A DNA stretch of 64,000 bases from Bigelowiella natans CCMP2755. Taxonomy: Eukaryota; Cercozoa; Chlorarachniophyceae. A program made the translations under genes and the position numbers. The stretch covers positions 1 through 64,000 of the forward strand of contig ADNK01002594.1 in NCBI GenBank assembly GCA_000320545.1. Direction: 5' to 3'. Shown here piece by piece: positions 24,387-35,472 of the stretch; within the stretch, counting starts at the first letter, position 1, and each line of letters starts with the position of its first letter. The notes beneath the pieces were generated by a model. The model was given only the letters and a program-made list of their open reading frames with translations, ran no database searches and had not been told where the DNA came from.

Positions 24387-24961
24387 ATGCCCACACCCCT
24401 CGCTGCCACTTCAACCATACATCAAATTGATTCATCCTCAACATCTACAGCACAATCACGATCACTTGCTACACCTGTCACATTTAGAGCACGGCGAAGG
24501 CACTCGCACAGCGCAGGTATACGGTTCCAGCATTTGCCAAAAAGACTACAAATCATCCAATTCTTACGGCTTTGAAATCAGCGGAATTTATTTTTCTCTC
24601 AAATCGCGTGCGCTACTTTACACGTTCATGTAATTCCCCTGCAAATTATCATTCATTCATTTTCCCAGGTGTAGCTTTGCGTTCCGCTTGCAGTGGTGGA
24701 TGCTCGAGTATCGGTCTCTCGTTGAGAAGAGGAATTCCAGCTGCTTTGTTTCGAAGTAGATTAATGCGGCATGCTGTCGCTTTATGCTCATCGAGTCCCA
24801 GAATAGCCGGGACAAGCTCGAGCTCCACATCTCGTAATCCTGATGAATACATGCTGGATTCTCCTTCCATGCAAGGGACGACAACGTGGTCAGTGACTGG
24901 ACTCAACGTCCTTATTATCAGCATGTTATTTTTCTTGTTTTTAGTTTTATGGGATAGATAA
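24387..24961 (+). CDS. Small protein with C-terminal membrane anchor (copy B)
   Basis: Two exons: 24387-24516 (MPTPLAATSTIHQ..., Ser/Thr-rich then RARRRHSHSAG) and 24669-24961, joined by a phase-1 intron (GCGCAG|GTATAC ... CCCAG|GTGTAG). About 140 residues. The C-terminal hydrophobic helix (LNVLIISMLFFLFLVL) is followed by WDR and the stop, again a tail-anchor layout. No known family. Probably a diverged paralogue or functional partner of copy A, because intron position, phase and C-terminal pattern match. Confidence 0.65.
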
Positions 24962-25770
24962 TAAAGTCAGTCAGTACCTTATGAAATGAATGTATTTGCT
25001 TCTACCATTTCGGTAATGAGTAATAATTTAATTGTTAGCAGCCGGGTTAACCTCTTATCTATGCACACGCGCGTACGTAGCATCGTAGTGAATTATTATT
25101 TGCATAGCAGCTAGTTTCATACACATAATGAATGTCTGAAACTGTGTCCTTTAGCGGATCTACGATGCAATGTGCGACGATACCATAGTTGTAGCATGCG
25201 CACATACATGATTGTAAGTATAGCATATGATAAAGATATGTCAGACGGATCAATGAAGTTGTAGCATGCGCACGTACATGCTTATTGTGAGCATAATTTA
25301 TGATAAAGATATGTGCCTATATAACAAACATAATTTAAGCGCTGTGACCTTTGCTTCTAGCTTTGCATATAGCTACATTGGAATGACCATTGAAATTTTT
25401 AAAGTATTTATTACATCCGTCTCATATATCATAGAGTGCGGGCTGGCTACGCTACGCTGCGCAATAAACAAAGAACAACAGGCTGTAATTGCCAAATAGA
25501 CAGCACTTTACGGTACATGCATGTAATGCAATAATGCTACAGTGCCAGAGCCAGAGCCCCGTATCTAGCTATATACTGCAGTATAGGATATAGGGTGGCT
25601 CTGCTAGTTCTGGCTAGTCGTGTACAATGTGCATCTTGTAATCTACGCTAAGAACTACACTATATACATACATCTACAAGGCATCATACTAACATGACTT
25701 ACAGTCGCTATCAGTCACAGAAATAGCAGCTACATCGAGATACCGCTGTAGGTTATCTATTTACATCGCC
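24962..25770. other. Convergent intergenic palindrome island
   Basis: Rich in CATGCGCA, GTACATGCATGTA, TAGCTA and CGTACG strings, with no long microsatellite. It lies between the stop of gene copy B (24961) and the 3' end of the aminotransferase. It contains a 70-bp tandem repeat, described separately. Open frames here are short and look non-coding. Confidence 0.5.
25188..25315. repeat. 70-bp tandem duplication in the island
   Basis: GTTGTAGCATGCGCAC begins copy 1 at 25188 and copy 2 at 25258. Both run to TTATGATAAAGATATG-like ends (copy 1 has CATATGATAAAGATATG). A few substitutions and small indels separate them, so the duplication is not recent. Confidence 0.75.
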
Positions 25771-26586
25771 GGGCTGCTAAAGAGCTGGGATGTCATTTGC
25801 TGCAAGATGAATCTGCTCAACTCCAACTCGAAATTGTAATTGATCGATGGATACTATAAATGTCACTGCGTTGTTAAAAAGAAATTGCACTCGCATGGCA
25901 TTTACAATAAACAACAAAGGGCGCGAGCTCAAACTAACGTAAATATATGATGGCTGAGACATGAGCACAAGTTGGCCGTTGTTGACCGTCCGCTACAGTC
26001 TTCTTTGCTTCCTTTCAAAATCGCCAGTGAGAAAGGTATTACAGGTGGAGTGTGTACATGTTCATATTCCGTGTTCCACAGTCCGAGCACACTCACATCG
26101 ACGTCCCTCAACGCGGATAGAAGCGTGCGGTATATTGCTATCTACAGATTCTCTTCATATGCTAATGTCCTATACAAGCTGACAGAAAAGTGTCGCTGCA
26201 GCAGGGTATTATTCGACTAACAAGAAAGGAAATGGAGGATTTTCAGATCCACAATCAATTCCCTTTCATTATCTCGATTCTCCATGATCTATCTTCCATG
26301 CTTTGTTTGCAGATATACTAGGTCGTTCGAAAGCAGCAGAACGATAGAGTGATATTAGTCTTAAGCAGTCTCCTTCATCTCAGATTTCTGTATTAGTACG
26401 AGCAGCAGTGTCAAGTCATCATCCAGCAACTGCAGCAGCAGCGTTTCAGCTTTACAGCATGACGATGTCCAAGAAAATTACACGCACCGTCTCCCTCTCT
26501 TTCCCTATCTACCCCTCCCCTTCTCCTCTATGCTACTGTGGTCCTCCTTCCTAGTAGATCATCATTGTTGATATAATATATAGAAC

Positions 26587-26625
<39 letters not shown>

Positions 26626-26825
26626 ATGTTTGGGACGAAATGCTTGTTACCTGCCCCTCAGCGCTGTATGCGCTCTCAGCCTCGTAGGATTTTGCCACAT
26701 CGCGAAGAACTTCGCCTATTTTTGGGAAAGACGACGATGAGGAGGAGGAGGAGGAGTATAAACAGCACAAGAGGAAGAAATGATTTTGATACACAGCGCT
26801 CTATGCTGTCTGCACCGCTTCCGTG
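25771..26825. other. Interval without a supported gene
   Basis: Open frames at 25.9-26.2 kb exist on both strands without a consistent exon model. An (AT)n tract lies at 26589-26621. An open plus-strand frame at 26626-26829 has an ATG but a basic, low-complexity product, and I do not accept it as a gene. The last part is probably 3' UTR of the aminotransferase. Confidence 0.35.
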
Positions 26826-27465
26826 CTAGTTTTTGTAAATGAATTTGGCTTGTCTCAAAATACGACTACTTCTACTTCTACTTCTACTACTACTACTACT
26901 ACCGATTAAATCAATCTCTGGAGAGGATATCTCAAAGTGAGGGGTGAATTTGATCGTGTGTGCAGCGTTGATTACTCCCAAACCTAAGGAGGAAAGATAA
27001 GAAGAAGAAGAAGAAGAAGAAGAAGAGAGGAGATTATGTATTATTTGAAACGTTTGAAGGCAGAAAAAGCCAAACAAATATTCGTAAAACAGCAACAGCT
27101 ACGATCATTTCTATTCCTTAACGAAGGGAAAGTCCAGTCGCCGAGAGACGAAAACGGTCAGCATTTACAAAAAGAAATAGAAATAATAATCCATGTCTGA
27201 CGATGCGATCGATTCGGGTATGATCAAAATCCAGGTGGATGTGTCGTGTGAATTTAGTATCTATCAATGGTGGCTTCATACCAGACTGCCGGCAGCGGGA
27301 GAGAATGCTTTCGGTGCCTGATCGAAGATACATTCCATTCAATTGAAGCAGTATAGGAAAAGAGCCTTTCATCCCTTACAAACAACGGGTTTTTCTTGCC
27401 ATCACCACCAGCAATATATTCCTCCCCCCACTCACTCCTCCCCTCCTCTTCCTCGACACTTCCAT

Positions 27466-27521
<56 letters not shown>

Positions 27522-27654
27522 CATCTCACGAGTGCATCTTGTTGCATTACAATACCTGGGAAGTTTCCGCCGAACATCTTGATATCATCGTGGAGGTGGA
27601 TGGCTGTGGGAGGGAATATTTATTACAAAGAGTCTGTTAGAAATACATATATAC

Positions 27655-27691
<37 letters not shown>

Positions 27692-28790
27692 TAAAGGTCT
27701 TATCACCTTGGAGGAGCCCAGAGCCTGTTACCCCGACGAATACGTTAGGGTTCTCCTCCGCAATCGCCTTGAATTCCTTCTGGAACTCATCACCCCTGAG
27801 CATTTAGTAGTTGCAATCATCATGCTGTCAATATCATCACCATGTTGATGATGCTTTCATCGTCTGTGCATTAGATATCCTAAGTGCATTATTTTTCTCC
27901 AGCTTTCCAAGTAGCAGCAGCATTACTTTTGGAGGATGTTGGCTCTGATCTCAGGAGTACACTTGTTTAGAGTCTCCGTTGCGACATCGAGGGCACGTGG
28001 ATTAGTTGTCATAGTGTTCCCGTAGAGGCCAGTCACCTGATGGGAGGGGTAGCACAGAGGGGGGGGGGGGGGAGGATGTAAGAGGACATGGCATGATGAA
28101 ACTAGAAGGAAATCGAAACATTTGAAGGCGGCAGTAGGCTGTGATGTTTTAATTGTCATCGTCTCCATCGCAAGGACAAACTTACATAGGTATCTGCGAC
28201 GTGTTGTTGGACGGCGAGCACCTGATGGAGGGACGGATGGATGGATGTACGTACGTACGTAGTTAGGAAATGAGATATCGAACAACTGAAAAAGTAAGCA
28301 TCTTTCTCGATTGTTGTTGTTGTTGTTCTTCTTCTTCTTAAGAGTCAGGTCTTATGAAACATGGCAAAATCTTTTGGAGGGGCCTTGGGGGGTGCGGAAG
28401 AGGGGGAGGGGAGTTGGTGTAATTGTCGGCATTGATCCTCCTCAGTAGTTGTACCGAGAGAGGGTATTGTCCGGCATTAAGCGCCTTGGAGTAAGTCTCC
28501 ATATCAGGAGCATCGCAATCCTCGAAGCCTAAAAGATAGTAGATCGAGGAAAGTTAGGTGTGAATATTCTATGCATGCCGTCGTCAGCCCTTCTGTAACG
28601 ATGATATATGTACGTCAATCAGTATTTTTTTGAGTGAAAAACCGCTATGTACGACGGGATCTGTTGGACTTGCCTGGGTAATCTGAGATCGAGAGAGATC
28701 CAGTTGCACGGAGAGACGCCTAAGAACAATATCGAAGAAGAAAAGGGCCAGTCATCGTCAGACTACTATTTTCCTAGAAGGGGAACATGC

Positions 28791-28829
<39 letters not shown>

Positions 28830-30620
28830 ATTTACATATATCTTCTCTAAGAAGAGTATAGAAGTGAAATGGATGAAAATGGAGAGAAGAGGATTGGACA
28901 ACTGTTAGCGCAACCCAACGCAACCTGAATGGAGTCGATGATGAGGAGCGAATGGTGCTTTTTGGTAAGCTCCCTAGCCTTGTCATAAAAGTCACGGTTC
29001 ATGATTTTCCCAGGCTGGCCTTCTCCCATAACCTGCAAACAATGTGTATGTGCAAGTATAAGACACAGCAGAGTGATGACTAACAAACTCTGTCGTCCTT
29101 CATTAGCTTGGCGCTGGCCTCTTTGCTTACCGGCTCGACGTAAAGCGCCTCGATGTGGATGTTCTTCTCCTCCGCCATGGCAAATGCGTCTTCCAAAGCC
29201 TGCACATTGTTGGGCTCCACAGCGATGGGGGCATGGCACTCAGGGTACCTATCATCATTAATGTCATCATCCCTTGATTTAGCGGCGGTCGCGGAATGCG
29301 TCAGTGAGAGGGGGGGGGGGGGGAACAAAAAATTGGGTTGTTGGTCGATGATGGCTTACTGGAAGGATGCGAGGTGCTCTCTGTAGACATCACGGCAGCT
29401 CTCGGAGAGACGAGCGGGACGATATGTACGACCGTAGAAGCCGCCTGGAAGAGAGGAAAATGTCAAATTCATTAGATTGCAGCATCTCTCAAATGTCCCG
29501 CAAATGTTTCGTTCTTACCTTGCATACACATCATCTGTATCCTCCTTCCCTCGTGAGGCGCTCCTGGAGCGGTCATGTTCTTCGCATGCACGTCGGTAAC
29601 CCTGAGATGTTATCATTTTGCAACAACAACAACAACGCTCATGCTTGTGTGACAGACATCAGGAAATCACTCGTAGAAGCAAGAAACCAACCTAGCTGAG
29701 AATTCCACAGCCTCGGAACCACTGTTCATGCACACGAACTTTGCATAAGGACACTCTCCTCCACGTGACCAACCGATTTGGGACTTGATAGCGGAAGTGA
29801 ATCGAAGTTGGCTGGAAGGGTGGTACATATTGTAAGTAAGTCGTTGCCACACCGAAGTATTCATCGTGATTATTGCAATACAGTGACAGTGCGGATGGAC
29901 CTCCGCTTATGTCGAAACGGATCCATAACACAATTTCGTTATCATGGCTACCTGAACGATGGAGTCATAACGTTGGCCATGCAGTGCTCTCCACCAACAG
30001 CAGGCATCAAAAAATCTGGGTTGTGCCCGAAACCAAGCATACCTGCGAATAATCAACTGAGTTACGACGGGCCATGAGCTGTAGTAAGGAGAATTGGGTT
30101 ATTACCGTATCCACCGGAGTCGTGCATCACTGCTCCGTGAAGAGTTACAATCCAGGGACCTTTTGGGAGATATGGAGACGTGTTAGAGATCGGATTGTGA
30201 TGTCACTCACGGAATTTCTCTGTGAATGCTCTTCCAGTACACCTTTAGCTGCCAGGGGGACGAATGGCATAATAGAATCAGGGTGGTAGAAGTTGACGTA
30301 TCCTTCTTGGAAACCATTTAGCAACTCTGCCTCATCCTTGAGAATGCTATCGCCGTAGATGGCTTTCTTTTCCTACGAAAGGCAGACAATTTATGAACAG
30401 TTCACGCTGTGGCGGTTCCAATTACATTTTACCTCAAAAACATGCTCAGCGTCTGCAATAGCTTTCTTAAGATGTTCATCCTCGGCAAATTTTTCGATGA
30501 TTGAGTCTTTGAGACCAGTGGTGACTCTTTGGAGCTTTGAGGTGTGGGATCGAAGGCGGAGGAGTTGCTTAATCGCAGACCTGAGTAACACACGAAAAGG
30601 ACAGACGTTAACTTCATAAG
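26826..30620 (-). CDS. Class-III PLP-dependent aminotransferase
   Basis: A many-exon gene. Segments in order: LRLRSHTSKLQRVTTGLKD (about 30.5 kb), WIVTLHGAVMHDSGGYG (30.12), GMLGFGHNPDF (30.02), CMNSGSEAVEFSAR (29.73, phosphate-binding turn), GGFYGRTYRPARL (29.43), ALYVEPVMGEGQPGK (29.13 joined to 29.03), SLLIIDSIQ (28.94), ISDYPG|FEDCDAPD (28.7/28.5), METYSKALNAGQYPLS (28.47), VTGLYGNTMTTNPRA (28.02), VFVGVTGSGLLQ (27.74), MFGGNFPG (27.56) and INAAHTIKFTPHFEISSPEI (26.97). This is the fold-type-I class-III order. The Asp of IIDSIQ should bind the pyridine nitrogen, and the Lys of YSKALN should form the Schiff base. It transfers an amino group to a 2-oxo acid or aldehyde; substrate unknown. 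The IDSIQ motif differs from the usual DEVQ/DEIQ. One intron uses a GC donor. Start codon and last codons are unresolved. Confidence 0.8.
27468..27691. repeat. (CA)n(TA)n and (AT)n microsatellites in aminotransferase introns
   Basis: CA then TA run at 27468-27519 and AT run at 27656-27690, flanking the MFGGNFPG exon (about 27.55-27.61 kb). A further AT run lies at 28796-28827. Confidence 0.9.
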
Positions 30621-30669
30621 GCGGCTCTATTATCTTATGCCAGCACATCGTATTACCGCATGTTAACAC

Positions 30670-31470
30670 GGAGAATGAAAAATTATTTTATCTAAAGCCC
30701 TAGAACTCTAATCGATTCGTCAAACATCCCATCCAAAGGGGGGGGGTTAATTGAACATGCAGGTGTCGATATGAATAAGGGGCAAATTCCACACATTTGG
30801 TTTTAATCGGAGTGATGCGAGAGTATGTAGGAAACATGCATTTCATGACTACAACGCAATGCAGGTAGAAAATTGGGGAAGGGGGGGAGGGAAAAGGGAG
30901 TTCCAACATAGTCGAAGGCGGGGAGCGAAGAGATTGAGATTTGAAACAGAACTAATTCGCACGAAGCCTCAAAGACTCCCCAAAAATGCCCTTATTATGC
31001 TTGTCAGCGACAAGGAGAATCATGCTGAATTCATCAAAAACCGGAGTCAACCGTTGCCTGTGGGTGAAATCGCGCGAGAGAAGCTGCGACGTGTCCATTT
31101 CCAAATTAGGATGGCAAACTTGCGCGTTGCGGCAGGCAATAAATCATGACTCTGTAACAATTAAGTCTCCATTTTGACCCTCATCACATCTGTATGCAGA
31201 TGCTCGTTCTGCTCCGGGCTCTTCGCAAAAAGTTTAAGGTTTGTTTTACATGTGATTTTTACTGAACGACTGGACCAATCCAAAATGCAGATGTCATGAA
31301 CCGTAAACAGGTACGATTATTCCCCGCTCCCTGAGAAAGAGAACTAGGCGATTCCACCCAGAAATCACAATTCCTGAAATTATTCCCGGAGAATTCCGCG
31401 GCAGTTTTGGCAGCCGGCGCAAGTACGAAACCAGCTTGAGATATACACTCGATGTTTTCCGATATAAATA
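30670..31470. other. Divergent intergenic region, ill-defined
   Basis: Between the 5' part of the aminotransferase and the plus-strand gene at about 31.5 kb. It holds the promoters and possibly unrecognised first exons of both. Purine-rich G runs lie at 30740-30748 and 30878-30900. A plus-strand open frame from an ATG at 30859 (96 codons) is basic and unconvincing. A minus-strand open frame at 31294-31638 competes with the plus-strand model. Confidence 0.3.
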
Positions 31471-31499
31471 TTGGCTCATACGATTGTACAGCAGAACAA

Positions 31500-32351
31500 A
31501 AGCAACAGTTATGCTGTTTTGAAAATCGGTTTTGAGCCTGGTATCCCGTACAGATTTCTGCCACGCTGCCACGTGCTCTGCCAGGATCAACGAATACTCT
31601 TCTGGAACCCCCCCCAACCTCACGTCGCTGATCCGCATTCAGCGCCAGCGTTTATCTTCGCAACTATGCAAAACCTGAGTGAACGAGAAAACATGGTGCC
31701 TTGAGAGAGTCAGAGCGAGGAGTTGGGACAGCTCCTAAACAAGTTACTACTATTTGTGTTTCAGGTTGTAGGAGGTATTTGCGGGCTCATGGAGGTAATA
31801 CAGTAGATGAAATCCTTCAAATACACATATCTCGTTCTTCCTCAAAATCACAATTGTATTCCCGTATCGCAGGTTTCCCTCCTACAGGCTACGAACTATT
31901 GGAAGAACGCGCGACAACAGGGACTCCCTTTCACATTGGATCCGAGAATAACGTAGACTTTTGTGCCCATTATCAACGCACAACCAATGATCACCAGATC
32001 TTCGCCTTGCTAACTCTATCAGATATCGAGGCTACTTTTCCAACTGCGCCAACTTCGTGTCGTGTACAGTTTGGCAGGTTCCTACTCCACACATCACGAC
32101 GCTTTTAATCCCGAGGTCTAACGAGCTGTGTGTTCAACTATTTTCGCCAGTTCACGGTCAATGGCCGATTGAAAAAAGCAATGCTTAAAGGAGAAATGTC
32201 AAGAGAACTCACGTGCGTTGGATTAAACCCGAATTGTAAACGAGCAACGCTCGGCACAATTAATGATGTTTCTGAAATACGGATTAGGGCTGGGGAGCAA
32301 ATCGTGGCAGCGATAGGCGCTGGCGGTACTTCAGCAGTCATAGGAGGGTAG
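31500..32351 (+). CDS. Unidentified spliced protein-coding gene
   Basis: Four phase-consistent segments. The first ends ...FATMQNL at about 31678 (A|GTGAAC, phase 1). The second is 31765-31794 (TTTCAG|GTTGTAGG...CATGGAG|GTAATA, CRRYLRAHG). The third runs from 31874 (CGCAG|GTTTCC) and encodes FPPTGYELLEERATTGTPFH...LLTLSDIEATFP, ending TGTCGT|GTACAG near 32064. The fourth runs from about 32152 (CGCCAG|TTCACGG) and encodes VNGRLKKAMLKGEMSRELT...AAIGAGGTSAVIGG, stop TAG at 32349-32351. The proposed last intron (88 nt) removes an in-frame TAA at 32106-32108. No family recognised. The start is not identified. Confidence 0.4.
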
Positions 32352-33517
32352 TTTTTGTCTCTTATCTTTGGAAAAATGATCCTTTATAGAACATAGATCA
32401 TTCACATAGCTGGTTTCCTTGCGCCATCTCATATTATTATATTGCCACGCAGACCGCTTGAGCTGATCATGATACAGCAGCAGAGAAAAGGTTAGGCAAG
32501 ATCTACAACTTCAAACCCTAAGCAGCATTGTGGTTAAGTGCGTGGCCTCTGATATACTACTGATGATTGTATTTCATAGGGGGATCGTTACTTTCTGCAG
32601 CAAGCCAGATTTCGTCATATGGCACATCCATGTGGTAGTAGTTAATTCACTACTCTCCAATCTTATTGAAATGCATCTCACATGCTTCCTATTTTCCATT
32701 TCCCCCCTTCCCATACCTTCTTTATGCCATCTGACCTATGGATACAAATGAGCGTGAATATGCTCGGATAATGACCACATGTCGTTCGTATTTGGTGTTG
32801 CTGCTACTGCCTCAAAACAACCCTATCATCCCATCAGGACTAGAGGCCTAACAATGACTGCTCTCCGTGAGGGAGTTTACACAGGAGGGTTAGTTGACAC
32901 TGCACGCAAATGCAGCAGCAGCAGCAGCAGCATGCTAAGCTGGCTATACAGCTATCTTTATATATCTCTGTCTCTTTAGACATGATACGAAGAACACCTT
33001 GATCTCTGGGGCATCCTTCCAAGCATTTTCTTCTTCGTGTGTTTTTGTCCTCGTATGACCCTGTTTGTGTGTCGTTGCTGGGCTCCTGAAATAGGTATCT
33101 AGGTGTAACTCCTGTGATCCGGGAACTTCTGCAGAAATCGTTTCCATCCTGGTAGTAAGGCTTGAGACTACCTATGACTCGAGAGGGGGGGGGGGTTGCT
33201 TTCATTCAACAGTCGGGGCACTGAATTATGGATAATTATCATAAAAGAAAAGGAATGATCTGTGTTGTTCGTTCGTTTGGAAGTTTTCATAATTCTCTTC
33301 TCATCGTTTTCTTCTGGCAAAACTTATTCGGTCATCATCAGGAACGAAGAGGGATGTCGGGCAATAGGCTCTGTTTGCGGTAGTAGTAGCTGTTATAGCA
33401 GTACTCTTGGCACCACTAGCTCAATGCTACTTTTATCTCTACCTACTGCGCGAATTCTTCTTTGTTTCTAGAATATGAAGTTTGAATAATGAGCGATTAT
33501 TCATTTCTCTCTCTCTC

Positions 33518-33555
<38 letters not shown>

Positions 33556-33806
33556 TCTCTCGCTGCAAGTGATATCGTTACTACTGAATCTGTTTCATAG
33601 GTGGCCTTTTTGCGTGCTACCTTTCGCATCCGTGTGATACGATAAAAACATGTATTCAAGGTAGTCTTATACTGTTATTCTTCCTATGTGTTCTCTCTCT
33701 ACCATCCTCCGCGGTGCCTCCCTTTCCTCCCCCCCCCCCCCCTCTCTCTCTGTCTCTCTCTCTCAGTGTGTATGTGTGTTAAAAAAAATGGAGAGGAAGA
33801 GAGGGA

Positions 33807-33848
<42 letters not shown>

Positions 33849-34479
33849 AGCAAGAGCGGGATTTATACGTGTGCAAGCAAGAGGTTTATCAGGCCTAATT
33901 TCAGTTGGAGAATATCCCATGATAGTTGTAGTTCTCAAATCAAGCAAACACAACGCAAATGTACATAGGCGACATAGAGGGAGCTAAGTTCAAAACTCAC
34001 AGGTAGCAAACGAATTTATGTACGTAGTTCATATTCCTACAATCACATCTCTTGACTTATCAATCAAAGTTGCAAGTAGCCTCTCACACTTCTTCTTTAA
34101 TTCTGAAGTTCTACGGTCTCCACACTTTTATCCGAGGGAGGAATCAGCTCCTTTTATCGGGGGGTAATACGAATTCGTATAGTGTTCACAGGACTGCAAT
34201 CACTATTAATACCACCACCACCACCATCACCATCACCTATGCTAAACATGTGATTGAATTCGGACAACATTAACTGAATTAAAATTTCTAGGCTCCCTGG
34301 AGGCTATTCAGGCAAATAATCGGTATTTTCGTTCTTGACAAGGCTCGGTGAGAACAACTAAATGGAAGAATCGACGATCACAGCGACGAACACAATGCAC
34401 ACATGCACCTCTCTAATCGCAATAGATTCCTGAACGTTGCCATCTTTTATTTTGATCTTAGGATGACAATCTCTCCCAT
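32352..34479. other. Interval with scattered exon-like pieces and simple repeats
   Basis: Plus-strand pieces that read like protein: RTRGLTMTALREGVYTGG near 32840-32890 (faintly like a mitochondrial-carrier repeat), NEEGCRAIGSVCG near 33342-33380 between AG and GTAGTA, and FYGLHTFIRGRNQLLLSGG near 34110-34165 before GTAATA. A minus-strand open piece at 32980-33150 is an alternative. (CT)n runs lie at 33509-33560, with a poly-C run and (GA)n at 33730-33845. I could not assemble a gene. A plus-strand gene ending near 34.27 kb would fit the alternating layout. Confidence 0.25.
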
Positions 34480-35472
34480 GCTCTTTCCAGATCGCTTCTA
34501 ATTGCGTGTATACATGCACATGTGTATGTACACATATCTAGATATGACGAGCGTGAGAAAAGTTAATTAATTAAATGACGCCAATCATAATTAAGGCCTA
34601 ATGGCACCATGGAATGCTTAGCGCGCAGCCTAATCGCTTAAGATGACACAGGGCGCTCACTTTCAAGCTTTTCAGCAAAGCGTATGCAAATCCGTAGGGG
34701 CTGTTGTCATGCTTGCTTCAACATGCGTACAGCATAAGCATGTGCACACCATTGAACACATTTTCATTTTGTCGCCGGTGTTAGACACTGTTGCACTCTC
34801 TATCCAGCACCTTTCTAAGCTTTTCCAATTGTCTTGTCATCGCGATTCTTGATTTTCGCTCATTCTTGGCAGTGTTCTCCGTTGCATTCAAGGGAAGAAC
34901 CTAGCAAATGGCATTCAGCATGCTAGCATGCTCTCTAACTCTGCTAGCTAGCTAGTCTGGTGCAAAATTCGATTCCCTTTCTGCTGAACCAAGCTAGCAA
35001 GTTTGAACAAAATCGCTAGATCGGTGAAAATTTCACGAAGAAACAAAGAGCGAGCTTTCATGTGATGTTCAAATCGCAATTTGCAGTTGCATGAAAATGG
35101 CATCACGCCAGTACTTGATTGTCCATCACGGTCTCTTCGACATTTAGTTCAGTTTTTGCGCGCAAAAGTGCAAAATTGCCGATGCTTTGCTACGTTACGC
35201 GCATTTGTTGTGCGCAAGAAAATGTGACAGTCCGTGACGACGAACGATCTAGATGATATGTATGGCTACGATAGATGTTGAACGTTTCAAACATATTAAT
35301 AGCAGTCAGAAGCAATAGCTGTCTTTGCCCGCTTTGGAGTTTTATGTAATTCTCACACATTTCTTGATTCCGCCGCCATATGAAATGCTGCTATTACCTA
35401 TCCGAGTTCAGAAGCGAGTGTATGTTTGCAGGCATATTCGAGTAGCTCTTCGAGGAGTAATGTCTCAGTTTC
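34480..35472. other. Palindrome island downstream of the dynein intermediate chain
   Basis: Contains a 16-bp perfect palindrome AGCATGCTAGCATGCT at 34917-34932 (which includes the recurrent 12-mer), GCTAGCTAGCTAG near 34943, TATACATGCACATGTGTATG near 34509, ATATCTAGATAT near 34534, and TTAATTAATTAA near 34565. No microsatellites. It starts after the unresolved plus-strand interval and ends at the dynein stop (35473). Confidence 0.6.

Noticed and set aside
25188-25315. CRISPR-like array
   Set aside because: Only two diverged copies at 70-bp spacing in a eukaryotic intergenic region; no spacer pattern or cas genes.
26626-26829. 67-codon basic plus-strand gene
   Set aside because: Low-complexity Arg runs, no splice or similarity support, and it overlaps the 3' end of the minus-strand aminotransferase.
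31294-31638. Minus-strand open frame of about 115 codons
   Set aside because: It reads plausibly, but the plus strand here has phase-consistent exons with good splice sites continuing to a stop at 32351. Left as an alternative only.
32840-34165. Mitochondrial carrier gene
   Set aside because: Two fragments vaguely resemble carrier repeats, but the P-x-[DE]-x-x-[KR] signature is not clear and no exon chain could be built.
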